Shown: piece by piece, positions 1-7,350 of the stretch
Numbering within the stretch: position 1 is the stretch's first letter
How the letters are laid out: the number at the start of each line of letters is the position of its first letter
Assembly: GCA_025351455.1 (NCBI GenBank)
Contig: JANXVW010000014.1
Span: 1-33,491 of the forward strand
DNA from: Betaproteobacteria bacterium
GTDB lineage: Bacteria; Pseudomonadota; Gammaproteobacteria; Burkholderiales; JACQAP01
Direction of reading: 5' to 3'
Length of the DNA stretch: 33,491 nt
Notes under the pieces: model-generated
What the model saw: only the letters and a program-made list of their open reading frames with translations
What the model was told of the DNA's origin: nothing
Database searches by the model: none
Made by a program: the position numbers and the translations under genes

Positions 1-37
1 GGCCGACCACCCACTCTGCCGAGCCCCTACCCTGAAC

Positions 38-883
38 ATGTTCGACCACTACCTGACCCCAAGCCATGACGAGATTGCGCGATATTGGCAATTGACGGAC
101 GCGCAGATGCGCCACTCGCCCGCGCAGCCGTTCAAGGCTTCGCCCGCCGCCACGGCGCCGGTGATTCGCCTGGCCGAAAGCGGTGTTGCACAACTGGTCG
201 CGGCGCGCTGGGGACTGATTCCGATGTGGTGGAAAGAACAGAAGCCGCCAGCGGACGCTTTCGTCGCCCCTTCGGAGGACGCCACTGCCCGACCGATCTG
301 GAAAATCCCCGCCAGCAAGTCGCGTTGCCTGGTCCCCGCGACTGCATGGTATGAATGGCACAAAGTCGAACGGCGCAACCCCGCCACCGGCGAACTCATG
401 ATGATGGACCAACCGTGCCTTATCCGGTTGCCCGACCGGCAACCGTTCGCGTTCGCTGGCCTGATATCGCGACGGTCCGTCGATGGGATTCAGCCGGAAT
501 TCAGTTTCACGATTCTGACGCGCGAAGCAACCGGGCCTTCTGCGCAAATTTGTGCCCGGATACCGATCGTCCTTCCGAGAAATGCGCACGCGGCCTGGCT
601 CTGTCGCGAATTGACCGACGCCGCCATTGCGGTCGATTTCGCACGGGAGCAAGCCTTGACCGAGTTTATCCACCACACGATCGACTTGCCTCACGAAAAT
701 GACCGCGACAGGAACGCAGCTTTGATTTCGGGCGGATTGGACATCCAGGCCGGCAATGCACCGTTTGTACTCGACTACGGCAGGGCGCATGAAGCCGTGA
801 ATGTCGTGAATGTCGTGAATGTCGTGAATGCCGTGAATATCGTGAATGTCGCAAGGCCCGTTACTGAGGCGACCGGCAATTAG
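38..883 (+). CDS. SRAP (YedK/HMCES-like) family protein, probably catalytically degenerate
   Basis: The SRAP fold is recognisable from ARWGLIP (about residues 56-62), RCLVPATAWYEW and IPIVLP. SRAP proteins normally crosslink to abasic sites in single-stranded DNA through Cys2, helped by an Asn, a Glu and a His. By eye this protein starts MFDHY where relatives start MCxxY, so Cys2 is Phe. The usual NAR(S/A)E reads VAPSE, losing the Asn. The usual IHxRMP reads ICARIP, losing the His. The Glu of WYEW is kept. The frame is open upstream to the window edge with no other Met. The C-terminus carries about 55 extra residues ending in (VNV)n, encoded by a 9-bp tandem repeat. The fold is fairly secure; loss of activity is inferred from an alignment done by memory. 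Confidence 0.75.
   Translation: MFDHYLTPSHDEIARYWQLTDAQMRHSPAQPFKASPAATAPVIRLAESGVAQLVAARWGLIPMWWKEQKPPADAFVAPSEDATARPIWKIPASKSRCLVPATAWYEWHKVERRNPATGELMMMDQPCLIRLPDRQPFAFAGLISRRSVDGIQPEFSFTILTREATGPSAQICARIPIVLPRNAHAAWLCRELTDAAIAVDFAREQALTEFIHHTIDLPHENDRDRNAALISGGLDIQAGNAPFVLDYGRAHEAVNVVNVVNVVNAVNIVNVARPVTEATGN
797..850 (+). repeat. Six tandem copies of a 9-bp unit (GTGAATGTC)
   Basis: Six consecutive 9-mers, GTGAATGTC or one- to two-base variants (GTGAATGCC at 824, GTGAATATC at 833). The unit is a multiple of three, so it stays in frame and encodes VNV/VNI/VNA at the end of the SRAP-like protein. Reverse complements of the unit recur at 978-1013. Confidence 0.95.
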
Positions 884-962
884 CGACTCCGTTCCGCCCG
901 TTGCCCGGGAATGCCGCAAGGCCTCTTAGTGAGGCGCCCGGCAATCAGCGACGCCGTTGCGC
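851..962 (+). repeat. Imperfect direct repeat of about 47 bp (851-897 and 916-962)
   Basis: GCAAGGCC(C/T), TGAGGCG, CCGGCAAT(T/C)AGCGAC and CCGTT(C/G)CGC occur in the same order in both copies. The first copy includes the stop codon of the SRAP-like gene. The second copy contains a small hairpin, GCCTC-TTAGT-GAGGC. The pair sits between the two opposed 9-mer arrays. Confidence 0.85.
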
Positions 963-977
963 GCTTTGGCGTTTTAC

Positions 978-1013
978 GACATTCACAATATTCACGACAT
1001 TCACAACATTCAC
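978..1013 (-). repeat. Four inverted copies of the 9-bp unit (GACATTCAC)
   Basis: GACATTCAC, AATATTCAC, GACATTCAC and AACATTCAC lie in tandem. They are the reverse complements of the unit at 797-850. Together the two arrays can form a long stem enclosing the 47-bp direct repeats. The location is the convergent gap between the SRAP-like gene and the TfoX-like gene. Confidence 0.93.
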
Positions 1014-1030
1014 GGCCCTACCGTTCCGCT

Positions 1031-1375
1031 CTACTTTCCCCGGCCGGTTTTCACGAACTCGAGCGAAGTCCGGAACAGCGCGAGATGTTTCTCGTAGTCG
1101 GCCGCCTCGGCGCAGTTGATCTGGATCCATTCGCGGGTGCTGGCGATTCCGCCGGGCTGGAACGCGACGACATCGTTGCGTGAGAACTGCAATTCGGTCG
1201 CGGTGGCAACCGGCAGGCGCAGGCCGATGCCGTCGCCGCTGATACAGGCGAACATCTTGTCGCTGACGAAATAGGCGTCGAGGCCGTTTATTTTCCGGGC
1301 GCTGGCGCCCGGGAGGGTGAGCAGGAGCGCATCGATCTGGGCCTTGCGCTCGGATTTCGGGGTTTCGGTAGTCAA
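1031..1375 (-). CDS. TfoX/Sxy N-terminal-domain (YjbR-like fold) protein
   Basis: A 114-residue protein matching the small TfoX_N fold: an N-terminal helix, then KINGLDAYFVSDKMFACISGD-like strands around residues 27-48, a GLRLP strand, and REWIQIN in the place of the usual gWvyv strand. Stand-alone TfoX_N proteins are common in proteobacteria and their role is mostly unknown; there is no TfoX C-terminal domain here. The only in-frame start is TTG at 1375, which overlaps the stop of a short upstream reading frame as TTGA, so translation may be coupled. The TTG start has no strong Shine-Dalgarno of its own. Confidence 0.65.
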   Translation of the reverse strand: MTTETPKSERKAQIDALLLTLPGASARKINGLDAYFVSDKMFACISGDGIGLRLPVATATELQFSRNDVVAFQPGGIASTREWIQINCAEAADYEKHLALFRTSLEFVKTGRGK

Positions 1376-1398
1376 TGGATTTCCGTCTGGGTTGTCAT
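1372..1398 (-). CDS. Candidate 8-residue leader ORF coupled to the TfoX-like gene
   Basis: ATG at 1398 is preceded by AAGGAG (1413 to 1408, nine-base spacer) and encodes MTTQTEIH before TGA. The TGA overlaps the TTG start of the next gene. The leader and the beginning of that gene look like a tandem duplication (MTTQTE against MTTETP). It may be a coupling leader or the trace of a frameshifted start. Expression is not shown by the sequence. Confidence 0.35.
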   Translation of the reverse strand: MTTQTEIH

Positions 1399-1463
1399 GG
1401 GTTCAGTCTCCTTTTGGCATTGCAGTCATTCAGATCATGTTGCCTCCGGCGTTGCGCAATCCG

Positions 1464-1967
1464 TCACCGGTACGGAAAGGAAAACAGCCATTCGCAGTTG
1501 GCAATGACGTTCCAGTCGCCCGGAACATCGTGCGCTTTGTACTTGCATTGGCCGCTGACGCCGGCAAAGCGGCCCGTCCCGCCGGTCAGATGCAATGCGC
1601 CTTCGCCTGACGTGCCGATATCGCTCGACTTGCGTTCGAACACGAGCAGCAGGGTATCGTCCGGCGAGAATGTCGCCACGCCATCCGCTTCAAGCTCGAG
1701 GCCGGAGGGCGTGTCCTTCGCGAAGCTGGCATAGCGAACCGGCGCACTCGCGCCTTCGACGAATGGGCGGCCGCTGCTGTGAACAAACGTCAGCGTGCCG
1801 TCGCCGCCGCTGGCCGTGACCATCGTGTCCCCCATCTGGATGGCGTATACGTTCGGCTTCGCCGACAGGACAATATCGACCGTGCCGCTTTCCGCGTGGC
1901 CGGACACCGGCGCGATGGCAAAAAGCCCAACCGCGACGAAATTCGCGAATCCTTTATTTTTCTTCAT
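1464..1967 (-). CDS. Small secreted protein of unknown function
   Basis: Starting at ATG 1967, preceded by GGGGGAACTC, the protein is 167 residues. It has a Sec signal peptide (lysines 2, 3 and 5, a hydrophobic stretch 8-20, cleavage after HA about residue 25). The rest is rich in beta-strand patterns and ends with GTGRFAGVSG, a motif seen in small secreted barrel proteins of allene-oxide-cyclase/dirigent-like type, and has two cysteines (GQCKY, NCEW) that may pair. The longer frame to 2192 overlaps the regulator upstream and is rejected. It follows the SARP regulator by 46 bases on the same strand and could be cotranscribed. The function is not recognised. Confidence 0.65.
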   Translation of the reverse strand: MKKNKGFANFVAVGLFAIAPVSGHAESGTVDIVLSAKPNVYAIQMGDTMVTASGGDGTLTFVHSSGRPFVEGASAPVRYASFAKDTPSGLELEADGVATFSPDDTLLLVFERKSSDIGTSGEGALHLTGGTGRFAGVSGQCKYKAHDVPGDWNVIANCEWLFSFPYR

Positions 1968-2013
1968 GAGTTCCCCCAGCCTGGTCTCGAACGATGCGTG
2001 GTTGCCGCGGCCC

Positions 2014-4074
2014 TCACGACGCCATGCCGATGAGCCCGGCACCCTTGCGGAATAATGCCACGCCGTCCGGATCAAATCGAAACGCATCGAAGAAATCCGC
2101 GACGCTGTATCGCGGCAGCGTCCGGCGGATTGTGGTCGCATAGGCGTGCGCTTGGTCGAGCGAGCCGGCCAATGCCAGACTATAAGCCGCAATCGCGAGG
2201 ATGTGTGGATGCGCGTTCGGTCGCGCAGCGGCCTTGACGGCCCAGTGGGCGGCTTCCTCGAACCGGCCTAGGCGCACCAGCGCCATGGCGCGTGCGCCGA
2301 GCATGCCGAAGAGCAGTGGATCGAAAGGGCTCAACTGGCGCGAGTGATCGGACGATGAGATCGCGGCCTGCGGATCGCCGGCCTGCGAGTGGACGAACGC
2401 GAGCGTGTAATGGCCCATGGCGAAGTTCGGGCTCAAGTCGATGGCCTGTTCCAGTTCGATGACGGACTGGTCATGTTGTCCGCGCAGCCAGAGCGCGCGA
2501 CCCATGGCCCAGTGCGCGGCAGGATCGCGATCGTCGACCATCAGGCTCTTGGCGGCGGCCTCGTAGGCCCGGTCGGTCTCCGGCTCGCGCTGCGCCCAGC
2601 CCTGGAAAGCGTTCTGGAAATGCGCGAAAGACAGGCCGGCGTAGGCACGGGCAAAGGTCGGATCGAGCCGCACCGCCGTGGCAAAAAAATGCCGCGCCTG
2701 CTCGTTGTCGGCCTTGTTGAACAAATACATGTGCCAGAGGCCGCGATGGTGGGCTTCCCATGCATCGAGCGAGTTCGGCGGCTTCAGGATGGCACGGTTG
2801 CGCTCGATCGTCTCGATCTCGTTGGTTACGGACGCGACGATGCGGTTGCCGATCTCTTCGAGGACGAGGAAGGCATCGTTCGGTTTGCAATTGAAGATTT
2901 CCGCCCAACCGATGCGCGCGGTGCGCGTTTCGACAAGCTCGACCGCCACCGTGAGGCGCTTGTCGTCGCGCAGCACGGACCCGCTGACGACGTAGTCGAC
3001 GTTCAGCATGCCGCCGGCCTCTTGCGCACCGATGTGCCGCTCGTTCAGCGCGAATACCGACCCTTGTGCGATGACGAACAGGCTGCGCATTTTTGCGAGC
3101 CGGGTGATGACGTCGTGGGCAAGCGCATCGGCAATGCCGCCGCGCACACCTGACGCGCTCGACGAATCGACGAACGGCATCACGGCGATCGACGCGCGGC
3201 GGGCTGCGTCCATCACGGCATCGCCGCGGACACCGTCGGGTTGCGCCGAAAATGAAGCAGCAGTGGTTTCCACGAACGACGGACTGGCTGCACGCGCCCG
3301 CGCTGTTCGCCACGCCTCGCGGATTGGAATGAAATCGAGGCCCTCCGCTTCGAATTGCGCGGCGGTCGCCGCCAGATGCTCCTCCCCTTCGCGAATCTGC
3401 CCGCGCCGAGCGAGCACAGCCAACAGCATCTCGTGGACATGCCGGTCGAAGGGCGCGAGCTGCATCCACTTTTCCAGATAACCGAACGCTTCTTCGCCCG
3501 GAACGCCCCTGACAAGATGCTCCAGCAAGGCGGCGTGGCAGCCGCGGAATCGCCGCCGCTGCGCGATCAGCCAGCCGTTGAAGGCCGGATTGCGGTCGAT
3601 TTCCAGGCCCTCGAGAAAATCGCCGTTGAACAGCATCGCCAGCGTTCGCTGACATTCCAGTGTGAGCGCCTGTACGCCCTGGTCAATCGCGCGGGCGATC
3701 TCGATCGCATCGACGAAACAATTTGTCAGATCGAGGCTGACCATGTCGCCGCTGGTCTGGACGCGCTGGCGGCCGCCGTCGTCGACGACGCTGCGGATCT
3801 TGCTCAAGCACCAGCGCAGTTCTCCGCGCGGATCGTTGGGGACGTCCCATAGCAGTTCGCAAAGCTGGCTCCTCGATACGGCGTGCGGGGCCAGGGCGAG
3901 ATAGGCGAACAGCGCGCGCACCTTTCGCGAAGGCGGCAGTGCCAGCGTGACGCCGTCACGGCCGATCGTCATGGGGCCGAGCATGCTCACCTGAATCCCA
4001 GGCCCGCCCTCCCGCCCGTCCGGCTCCCCGGATTCCACACGCACTCCCACGGCCACTACCACGCTCGTCTCCAC
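2014..4074 (-). CDS. SARP/BTAD transcriptional regulator with TolB-like and TPR domains
   Basis: A 686-residue multidomain regulator. Residues about 30-105 form an OmpR/SARP-type winged helix (VSMLGPMTI, SRKVRALFAYLAL, SRSQLCELLW, LRWCLSKIR). Residues about 115-260 match the bacterial transcriptional activation domain that follows it in DnrI-like proteins. Residues about 290-430 match the TolB-like segment found in CadC- and adenylate-cyclase-like regulators (ASIAVMPF, IADALAHDVITRLAK, VDYVVSGSV). The rest is TPR repeats (HWAMGRALWLRG, AMGHYTLAFVHSQAG). There is no membrane segment, so it is probably cytoplasmic. It is divergent from a methyltransferase, which is a plausible target. ATG 4074 is used; a later start near MLGPM is possible. 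Confidence 0.85.
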   Translation of the reverse strand: METSVVVAVGVRVESGEPDGREGGPGIQVSMLGPMTIGRDGVTLALPPSRKVRALFAYLALAPHAVSRSQLCELLWDVPNDPRGELRWCLSKIRSVVDDGGRQRVQTSGDMVSLDLTNCFVDAIEIARAIDQGVQALTLECQRTLAMLFNGDFLEGLEIDRNPAFNGWLIAQRRRFRGCHAALLEHLVRGVPGEEAFGYLEKWMQLAPFDRHVHEMLLAVLARRGQIREGEEHLAATAAQFEAEGLDFIPIREAWRTARARAASPSFVETTAASFSAQPDGVRGDAVMDAARRASIAVMPFVDSSSASGVRGGIADALAHDVITRLAKMRSLFVIAQGSVFALNERHIGAQEAGGMLNVDYVVSGSVLRDDKRLTVAVELVETRTARIGWAEIFNCKPNDAFLVLEEIGNRIVASVTNEIETIERNRAILKPPNSLDAWEAHHRGLWHMYLFNKADNEQARHFFATAVRLDPTFARAYAGLSFAHFQNAFQGWAQREPETDRAYEAAAKSLMVDDRDPAAHWAMGRALWLRGQHDQSVIELEQAIDLSPNFAMGHYTLAFVHSQAGDPQAAISSSDHSRQLSPFDPLLFGMLGARAMALVRLGRFEEAAHWAVKAAARPNAHPHILAIAAYSLALAGSLDQAHAYATTIRRTLPRYSVADFFDAFRFDPDGVALFRKGAGLIGMAS

Positions 4075-4196
4075 GTTGGGCTGTTACGGTTGAATTCGAA
4101 GGTCGCGACGCACCTGTGGCTCCCGGCCTGAACATCGCCACTGCGCTCGCGCGTGACGATCGATCGAAGGACTCATCATCAGAATGGAGGCGAGAA

Positions 4197-5033
4197 ATGG
4201 ATACGGTCACCACCAGTCAGAAGTCCCCCGGCCAGGCCGACCTCAAGGCCCTCAAGCTGCGCCAACAGGCAGCCTGGTCCTCCGGCGATTATGCCCTCAT
4301 CGGCACCAGGCTGCAGATTGTCGGCGAGCAATTGTGCGAGACGCTAGACGTCCATTCGGGACACAGGGTACTCGACGTCGCCGCGGGCAACGGCAATGCC
4401 TCCCTCGCGGCGGCGCGGCGCTGGTGCAACGTGGTCGCCACGGATTATGTGCCCGCGCTGCTTGAGCGGGGGCGCGAACGCGCCGCAGCCGAACGCCTCG
4501 ACATCGAATTTCGCGAGGCCGACGCGGAAGCCCTGCCCTTTCCGGACGACAGCTTCGACGCGGTCGTCTCGACGTTCGGCGTCATGTTCACCCCCGACCA
4601 GGACCGCGCCGCGGCCGAGATGACTCGCGTCTGCAAGCGCGGCGGCAAGATCGGGCTCGCAAACTGGACGCCCGAAGGTTTCATCGGCCAGGTGTTCAAG
4701 ACCATCGGGAAGCATGTCCCGCCCGCGACAGGCGCGAAGTCGCCCGCGCTATGGGGCACCCAGGCACGCATCGAGGAACTGTTCGGATCGAATGCGACAA
4801 TCAGCACGGCGCCGCGCAACTTCGTGTTTCGTTACCGTTCGCCGGAGCATTGGCTGGAAGTCTTCAAAACCTTCTACGGCCCGGTACTCAAGACCTTCGC
4901 GGCGCTCCCGCCCGACGCGCAGGCAGCCCTCCGGCATGACCTCCTGGCATTGATCGAGGGCTTCAACCGCGCGGCCGACGGCACCATGGCCGTCCCCAGC
5001 GAGTACCTCGAGATCGTGATCCTCCGACATTAA
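4197..5033 (+). CDS. Class I SAM-dependent methyltransferase
   Basis: A 278-residue protein with the Rossmann methyltransferase signature: motif I VLDVAAGNGN (about residues 58-67), acidic post-I region ATDYVP, motif II-like ADAEALPFPDDSFD, and the VCKRGGKIGLANW region. It belongs to the Methyltransf_11/UbiE-like group, whose substrates vary widely and cannot be read from sequence. The start is ATG 4197 because GGAGG at 4186-4190 lies six bases ahead; an upstream in-frame ATG lacks such a site. It is divergent from the SARP regulator and followed by a strong hairpin. Confidence 0.85.
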   Translation: MDTVTTSQKSPGQADLKALKLRQQAAWSSGDYALIGTRLQIVGEQLCETLDVHSGHRVLDVAAGNGNASLAAARRWCNVVATDYVPALLERGRERAAAERLDIEFREADAEALPFPDDSFDAVVSTFGVMFTPDQDRAAAEMTRVCKRGGKIGLANWTPEGFIGQVFKTIGKHVPPATGAKSPALWGTQARIEELFGSNATISTAPRNFVFRYRSPEHWLEVFKTFYGPVLKTFAALPPDAQAALRHDLLALIEGFNRAADGTMAVPSEYLEIVILRH

Positions 5034-5042
5034 CGGCGTAAG

Positions 5043-5075
5043 ACACATGCCCGCCATCGCCCGGCGGGCATGTGT
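5043..5075. terminator. Bidirectional hairpin terminator candidate between convergent genes
   Basis: A perfect 13-bp stem, ACACATGCCCGCC (5043-5055) and its complement (5063-5075), with a seven-base loop. It lies just after the methyltransferase stop and before the convergent Hsp20 operon ends. There is no clear T-run on either strand, so intrinsic termination is likely but not certain. Confidence 0.6.
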
Positions 5076-5142
5076 GCGTCAGAAAAACTCCGAGCAACGC
5101 ACACTTCTCCGACGCACGCCGCCCGAAGGCTGCCGCCAGGCG

Positions 5143-5529
5143 TCAGCCGGCCTTGATCTCTATGCGGCGCGGCTTGGCTTCCTCTGCCTTGGGAATGCGC
5201 AGCTTCAATACCCCATCCTTGAGATTAGCCTCGATTTTGGACGCATCGAGTTCCCGGCTCAGGGTGAAGCTGCGCCGGTAGCTTGAAGCAAGCATCTCGG
5301 CATACAGCAACTCCATTTCCTGCGGCGCGGGAACGGATACGTCGCCTTCGATCAGGAGATTGTCGCCGTTGACCTTGACCCCCAATCGTTCTTTCGACAC
5401 GCCGGGAAGGTCCGCGGTCAGCGTAATGCCGGTTTCATCTTCGAAGACGTCGACCGGCGGCAACAATGCGCCGAAATTTTCCTGGTCGAGCTCGGTTTCA
5501 CTGGCAGTGGTCCGGGTATTTGCATTCAT
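5143..5529 (-). CDS. Small heat shock protein, Hsp20 family (second gene of pair)
   Basis: A 128-residue alpha-crystallin-domain chaperone. The domain runs from about residue 25 to the end: LPPVDVFEDETGITLTADLPGV opens it and the conserved LKDGVLKLRIPK strand closes it. Such proteins form oligomers that hold unfolding proteins for ATP-dependent refolding in the cytoplasm. The start is ATG 5529, six bases after GGAGG; ATG 5535 would touch that site. Eleven bases separate it from the preceding Hsp20 gene, so they form an operon. Paired sHsps of class A/B type often co-assemble. Confidence 0.92.
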   Translation of the reverse strand: MNANTRTTASETELDQENFGALLPPVDVFEDETGITLTADLPGVSKERLGVKVNGDNLLIEGDVSVPAPQEMELLYAEMLASSYRRSFTLSRELDASKIEANLKDGVLKLRIPKAEEAKPRRIEIKAG

Positions 5530-5540
5530 TGCCATCCTCC

Positions 5541-5990
5541 TCAAGACTGAACTTCGATACGACGCGGTTTGGACGATTCGCGTTTGCCGACGCTCACCCG
5601 CAGGAATCCGTCACGATAAGTCGCGTTTACGCGGCTGGGGTCGGCGTCCTCCGGCAGACTGACGACACGCCGGAACTGGCCCGCTACGCGTTCCTGCGCA
5701 TACACGATGACGCGATTGTTGCCTTCCGGCTGGTCGTTTCTGCGTTCTCCTGCCAGGATGAGCAATCCCTTGTCGATCGAGAGCTCAACGGATTTGGGGT
5801 CGATGCCCGGTGCAAAAACGACGATCTCGATGGTATCGGGCGTACTGCCGATGTTTATTGCAGGGAAATCACGCGCCGTCGCGCGAATGCTGCCGGCCGA
5901 ATACGCACGGGGAAAAGCACCGCGCAGTTGCTGTTGAAGCCGGTCAAACTCGGCGAGCATATCCCTTGGAATTCTCAGGGAACCATTCAT
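5541..5990 (-). CDS. Small heat shock protein, Hsp20 family (first gene of pair)
   Basis: A 149-residue sHsp with a helical N-terminal arm (residues 1-35, EFDRLQQQLRGAFP), then an alpha-crystallin domain from about residue 43: FPAINIGSTPDTIEIVVFAPG, and YRDGFLRVSVGKRES near the end. FAPGIDPKSVEL replaces the more usual DLPGV motif. The start is ATG 5990, preceded by AAAGGAGGG at a proper distance. It leads an operon with a second, clearly different Hsp20 gene. Upstream are a sigma32-like promoter and inverted repeats in the leader that may control translation. Confidence 0.92.
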   Translation of the reverse strand: MNGSLRIPRDMLAEFDRLQQQLRGAFPRAYSAGSIRATARDFPAINIGSTPDTIEIVVFAPGIDPKSVELSIDKGLLILAGERRNDQPEGNNRVIVYAQERVAGQFRRVVSLPEDADPSRVNATYRDGFLRVSVGKRESSKPRRIEVQS

Positions 5991-6005
5991 GATCTATAAC
6001 CCTCC

Positions 6006-6056
6006 TTTCACAAAATTGTCGAAAGGCGGACAGACGCACGGTTATCCCTGTCCGCC
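6006..6056 (-). promoter_or_regulatory. Structured 5' leader of the Hsp20 operon; RNA-thermometer candidate
   Basis: Two inverted repeats lie between the predicted transcription start and the Shine-Dalgarno of the first Hsp20 gene. The distal one is an 8-bp perfect stem, GGCGGACA/TGTCCGCC (6049-6056 with 6025-6032). The proximal one pairs TTTC(G)ACAA with TTGTGAAA (6016-6024 with 6006-6013), overlapping the bases that lead into GGAGG. A weak hairpin next to the ribosome site of an sHsp gene is typical of RNA thermometers; that role is inferred. Confidence 0.4.
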
Positions 6057-6080
6057 GGGCGACTGCCCTGTGCATTGCCG

Positions 6081-6108
6081 AAATAGGGTCGCCGGATTCG
6101 ATTTCAAG
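6081..6108 (-). promoter_or_regulatory. Sigma32-like heat-shock promoter of the Hsp20 operon
   Basis: On the minus strand CTTGAA (6108-6103), 14 bases, then CCCTATTT (6088-6081). This closely fits the RpoH consensus CTTGAA-N13/15-CCCCATnT. Transcription would start near 6074, giving a leader of about 84 bases before the Hsp20 ATG at 5990. Confidence 0.65.
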
Positions 6109-6380
6109 CCCGCCGAAAAGGCGATTCCGCAGCGGCAGGAAGCGCAAGGGTTCGGGTGGAGGGCTCCGATCGGCGACTCTGGATCGGCGGGTCGCCGAAA
6201 CCCGATTAATCCAGTCGGAATTGCGCCGCGAGCCGTTGCGGCGGCGTGCCGCCGGGTTTGCGGAACACGGTGTCGATTCCGGAATCGTCGCGGGGCAAGA
6301 CGATTCGATCACCGCATCGAAGCAAGGTCAGGATTGCTACACTATTGCTCCAGCCCATTACCCGAAGACATGACCATCCC
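6109..6380. other. Divergent intergenic region between the Hsp20 operon and the GST-like gene
   Basis: The whole gap between the two start codons is 390 bases. The Hsp20 side holds the promoter and leader listed separately. In the remaining 270 bases there is no convincing ORF or RNA gene; a promoter for the GST-like gene is expected, but no clear -35/-10 pair was found. Confidence 0.6.
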
Positions 6381-7310
6381 ATGCCCGAAATCATCCTGCA
6401 TCACTACGCGGAATCCCCGTTCGCGGAAAAAATCCGCCTGATCCTCGGATTCAAACGACTGGGTTACCGATCGGTATCGGTGCCGATGATGTTGCCCAAG
6501 CCCGATGTGATCGCGCTCACCGGCGGCTACCGGCGCGCGCCCACCATGCAGATCGGCAGTGATATTTATTGCGATACGGCGCTGATCGCGGAGGTGCTGG
6601 AGCGCATCCGCCCGGAGCCGTCGCTCTACCCGCAGACGCATGCCGCGACCGCCCGCATACTCGCGGCCTGGGCGGACCAGCATTGGTTTGCGGCGGGCGT
6701 GGGCTTCGCGATGCAACCCGAAGGATTTTCCAGCATGTTCGGACATTATTCCGCCGAGCACCGTGCTGCATTCGTCGAGGATCGCAAGGCGTTCCGCAAA
6801 GGTGCGCCGCGCATGGCCCTGCACGTCGCGACCGGCCTCCTGTCCGATCACCTCGGCCAATTCGAGCGGCAGTTTTCCGACAGACGACCGTTTCTGCTTG
6901 GGTCCGGCGCGACGATTGCGGATTTTTCGTTCTTCCATCCGCTCTGGTTCATCCAGCGCGCAACCGCTGTGGCAGGGTTCCTGTCCGCCTGGCCGAGCGT
7001 GGGGCAATGGATGCAACGCGTTGCCGCCTTTGGCCATGGGGCGCCGACCCCGCTCGAAAGCAGCGAAGCGATCGCGATTGCGCGAAAGGGCGCAACGGAA
7101 GCGCTGGCAGCGGAATCGAATCGGGCGCCGGGGCCCTGTCCCGTGGGCTCCAGCGTCACGGTGGCGCCGACCGACTATGGCATCGACCCTGTGGCCGGCG
7201 AACTCGTGGCCGAACTTACGAATGAATGGGTCGTCAGGCGCACCGATTCGCGTGCCGGCACCGTGCACGTGCATTTTCCGCGTACCGGGTATCGGATCGA
7301 CAGCGCTTGA
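6381..7310 (+). CDS. Glutathione S-transferase family protein with C-terminal extension
   Basis: A 309-residue protein. Residues 1-78 are a thioredoxin-like GST N-terminal domain: LHHYAESPFAEKIRLIL carries the SPFxxKxR helix, RRAPTMQIG is the cis-Pro (T/V)P-like turn, and YCDTALIAEVLE is the glutathione-binding D-(S/T) region. Residues about 90-225 form the helical C-terminal domain (LGSGATIADFSFFHPLWF). A further 85 residues extend past a usual GST of 200-220 residues, ending in beta-like segments (GTVHVHFPRTGYRI). The start is ATG 6381; the longer frame to 6246 has no support. Substrate unknown. It is transcribed alone. Confidence 0.82.
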   Translation: MPEIILHHYAESPFAEKIRLILGFKRLGYRSVSVPMMLPKPDVIALTGGYRRAPTMQIGSDIYCDTALIAEVLERIRPEPSLYPQTHAATARILAAWADQHWFAAGVGFAMQPEGFSSMFGHYSAEHRAAFVEDRKAFRKGAPRMALHVATGLLSDHLGQFERQFSDRRPFLLGSGATIADFSFFHPLWFIQRATAVAGFLSAWPSVGQWMQRVAAFGHGAPTPLESSEAIAIARKGATEALAAESNRAPGPCPVGSSVTVAPTDYGIDPVAGELVAELTNEWVVRRTDSRAGTVHVHFPRTGYRIDSA

Positions 7311-7350
7311 GGCGCGGTAAGCGTCTCAAGCCGGATTCAGAAAAGTCCGA

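Noticed and set aside
797-1013. CRISPR array suspicion from tandem repeats
   Set aside because: Units of 9 bp with no spacers, and the copies are in opposed orientation; no cas genes.
1968-2192. Longer start for the small secreted protein
   Set aside because: It would overlap the end of the SARP gene by about 180 bases and hide the signal peptide; ATG 1967 with GGGGGAACTC fits better.
2471-3655. 394-residue minus-strand frame
   Set aside because: Arginine-rich frame-shadow of the SARP/TPR regulator in high-GC DNA; no domains.
6342-7274. 310-residue minus-strand frame
   Set aside because: Antisense shadow of the GST-like gene with no family features or ribosome site.
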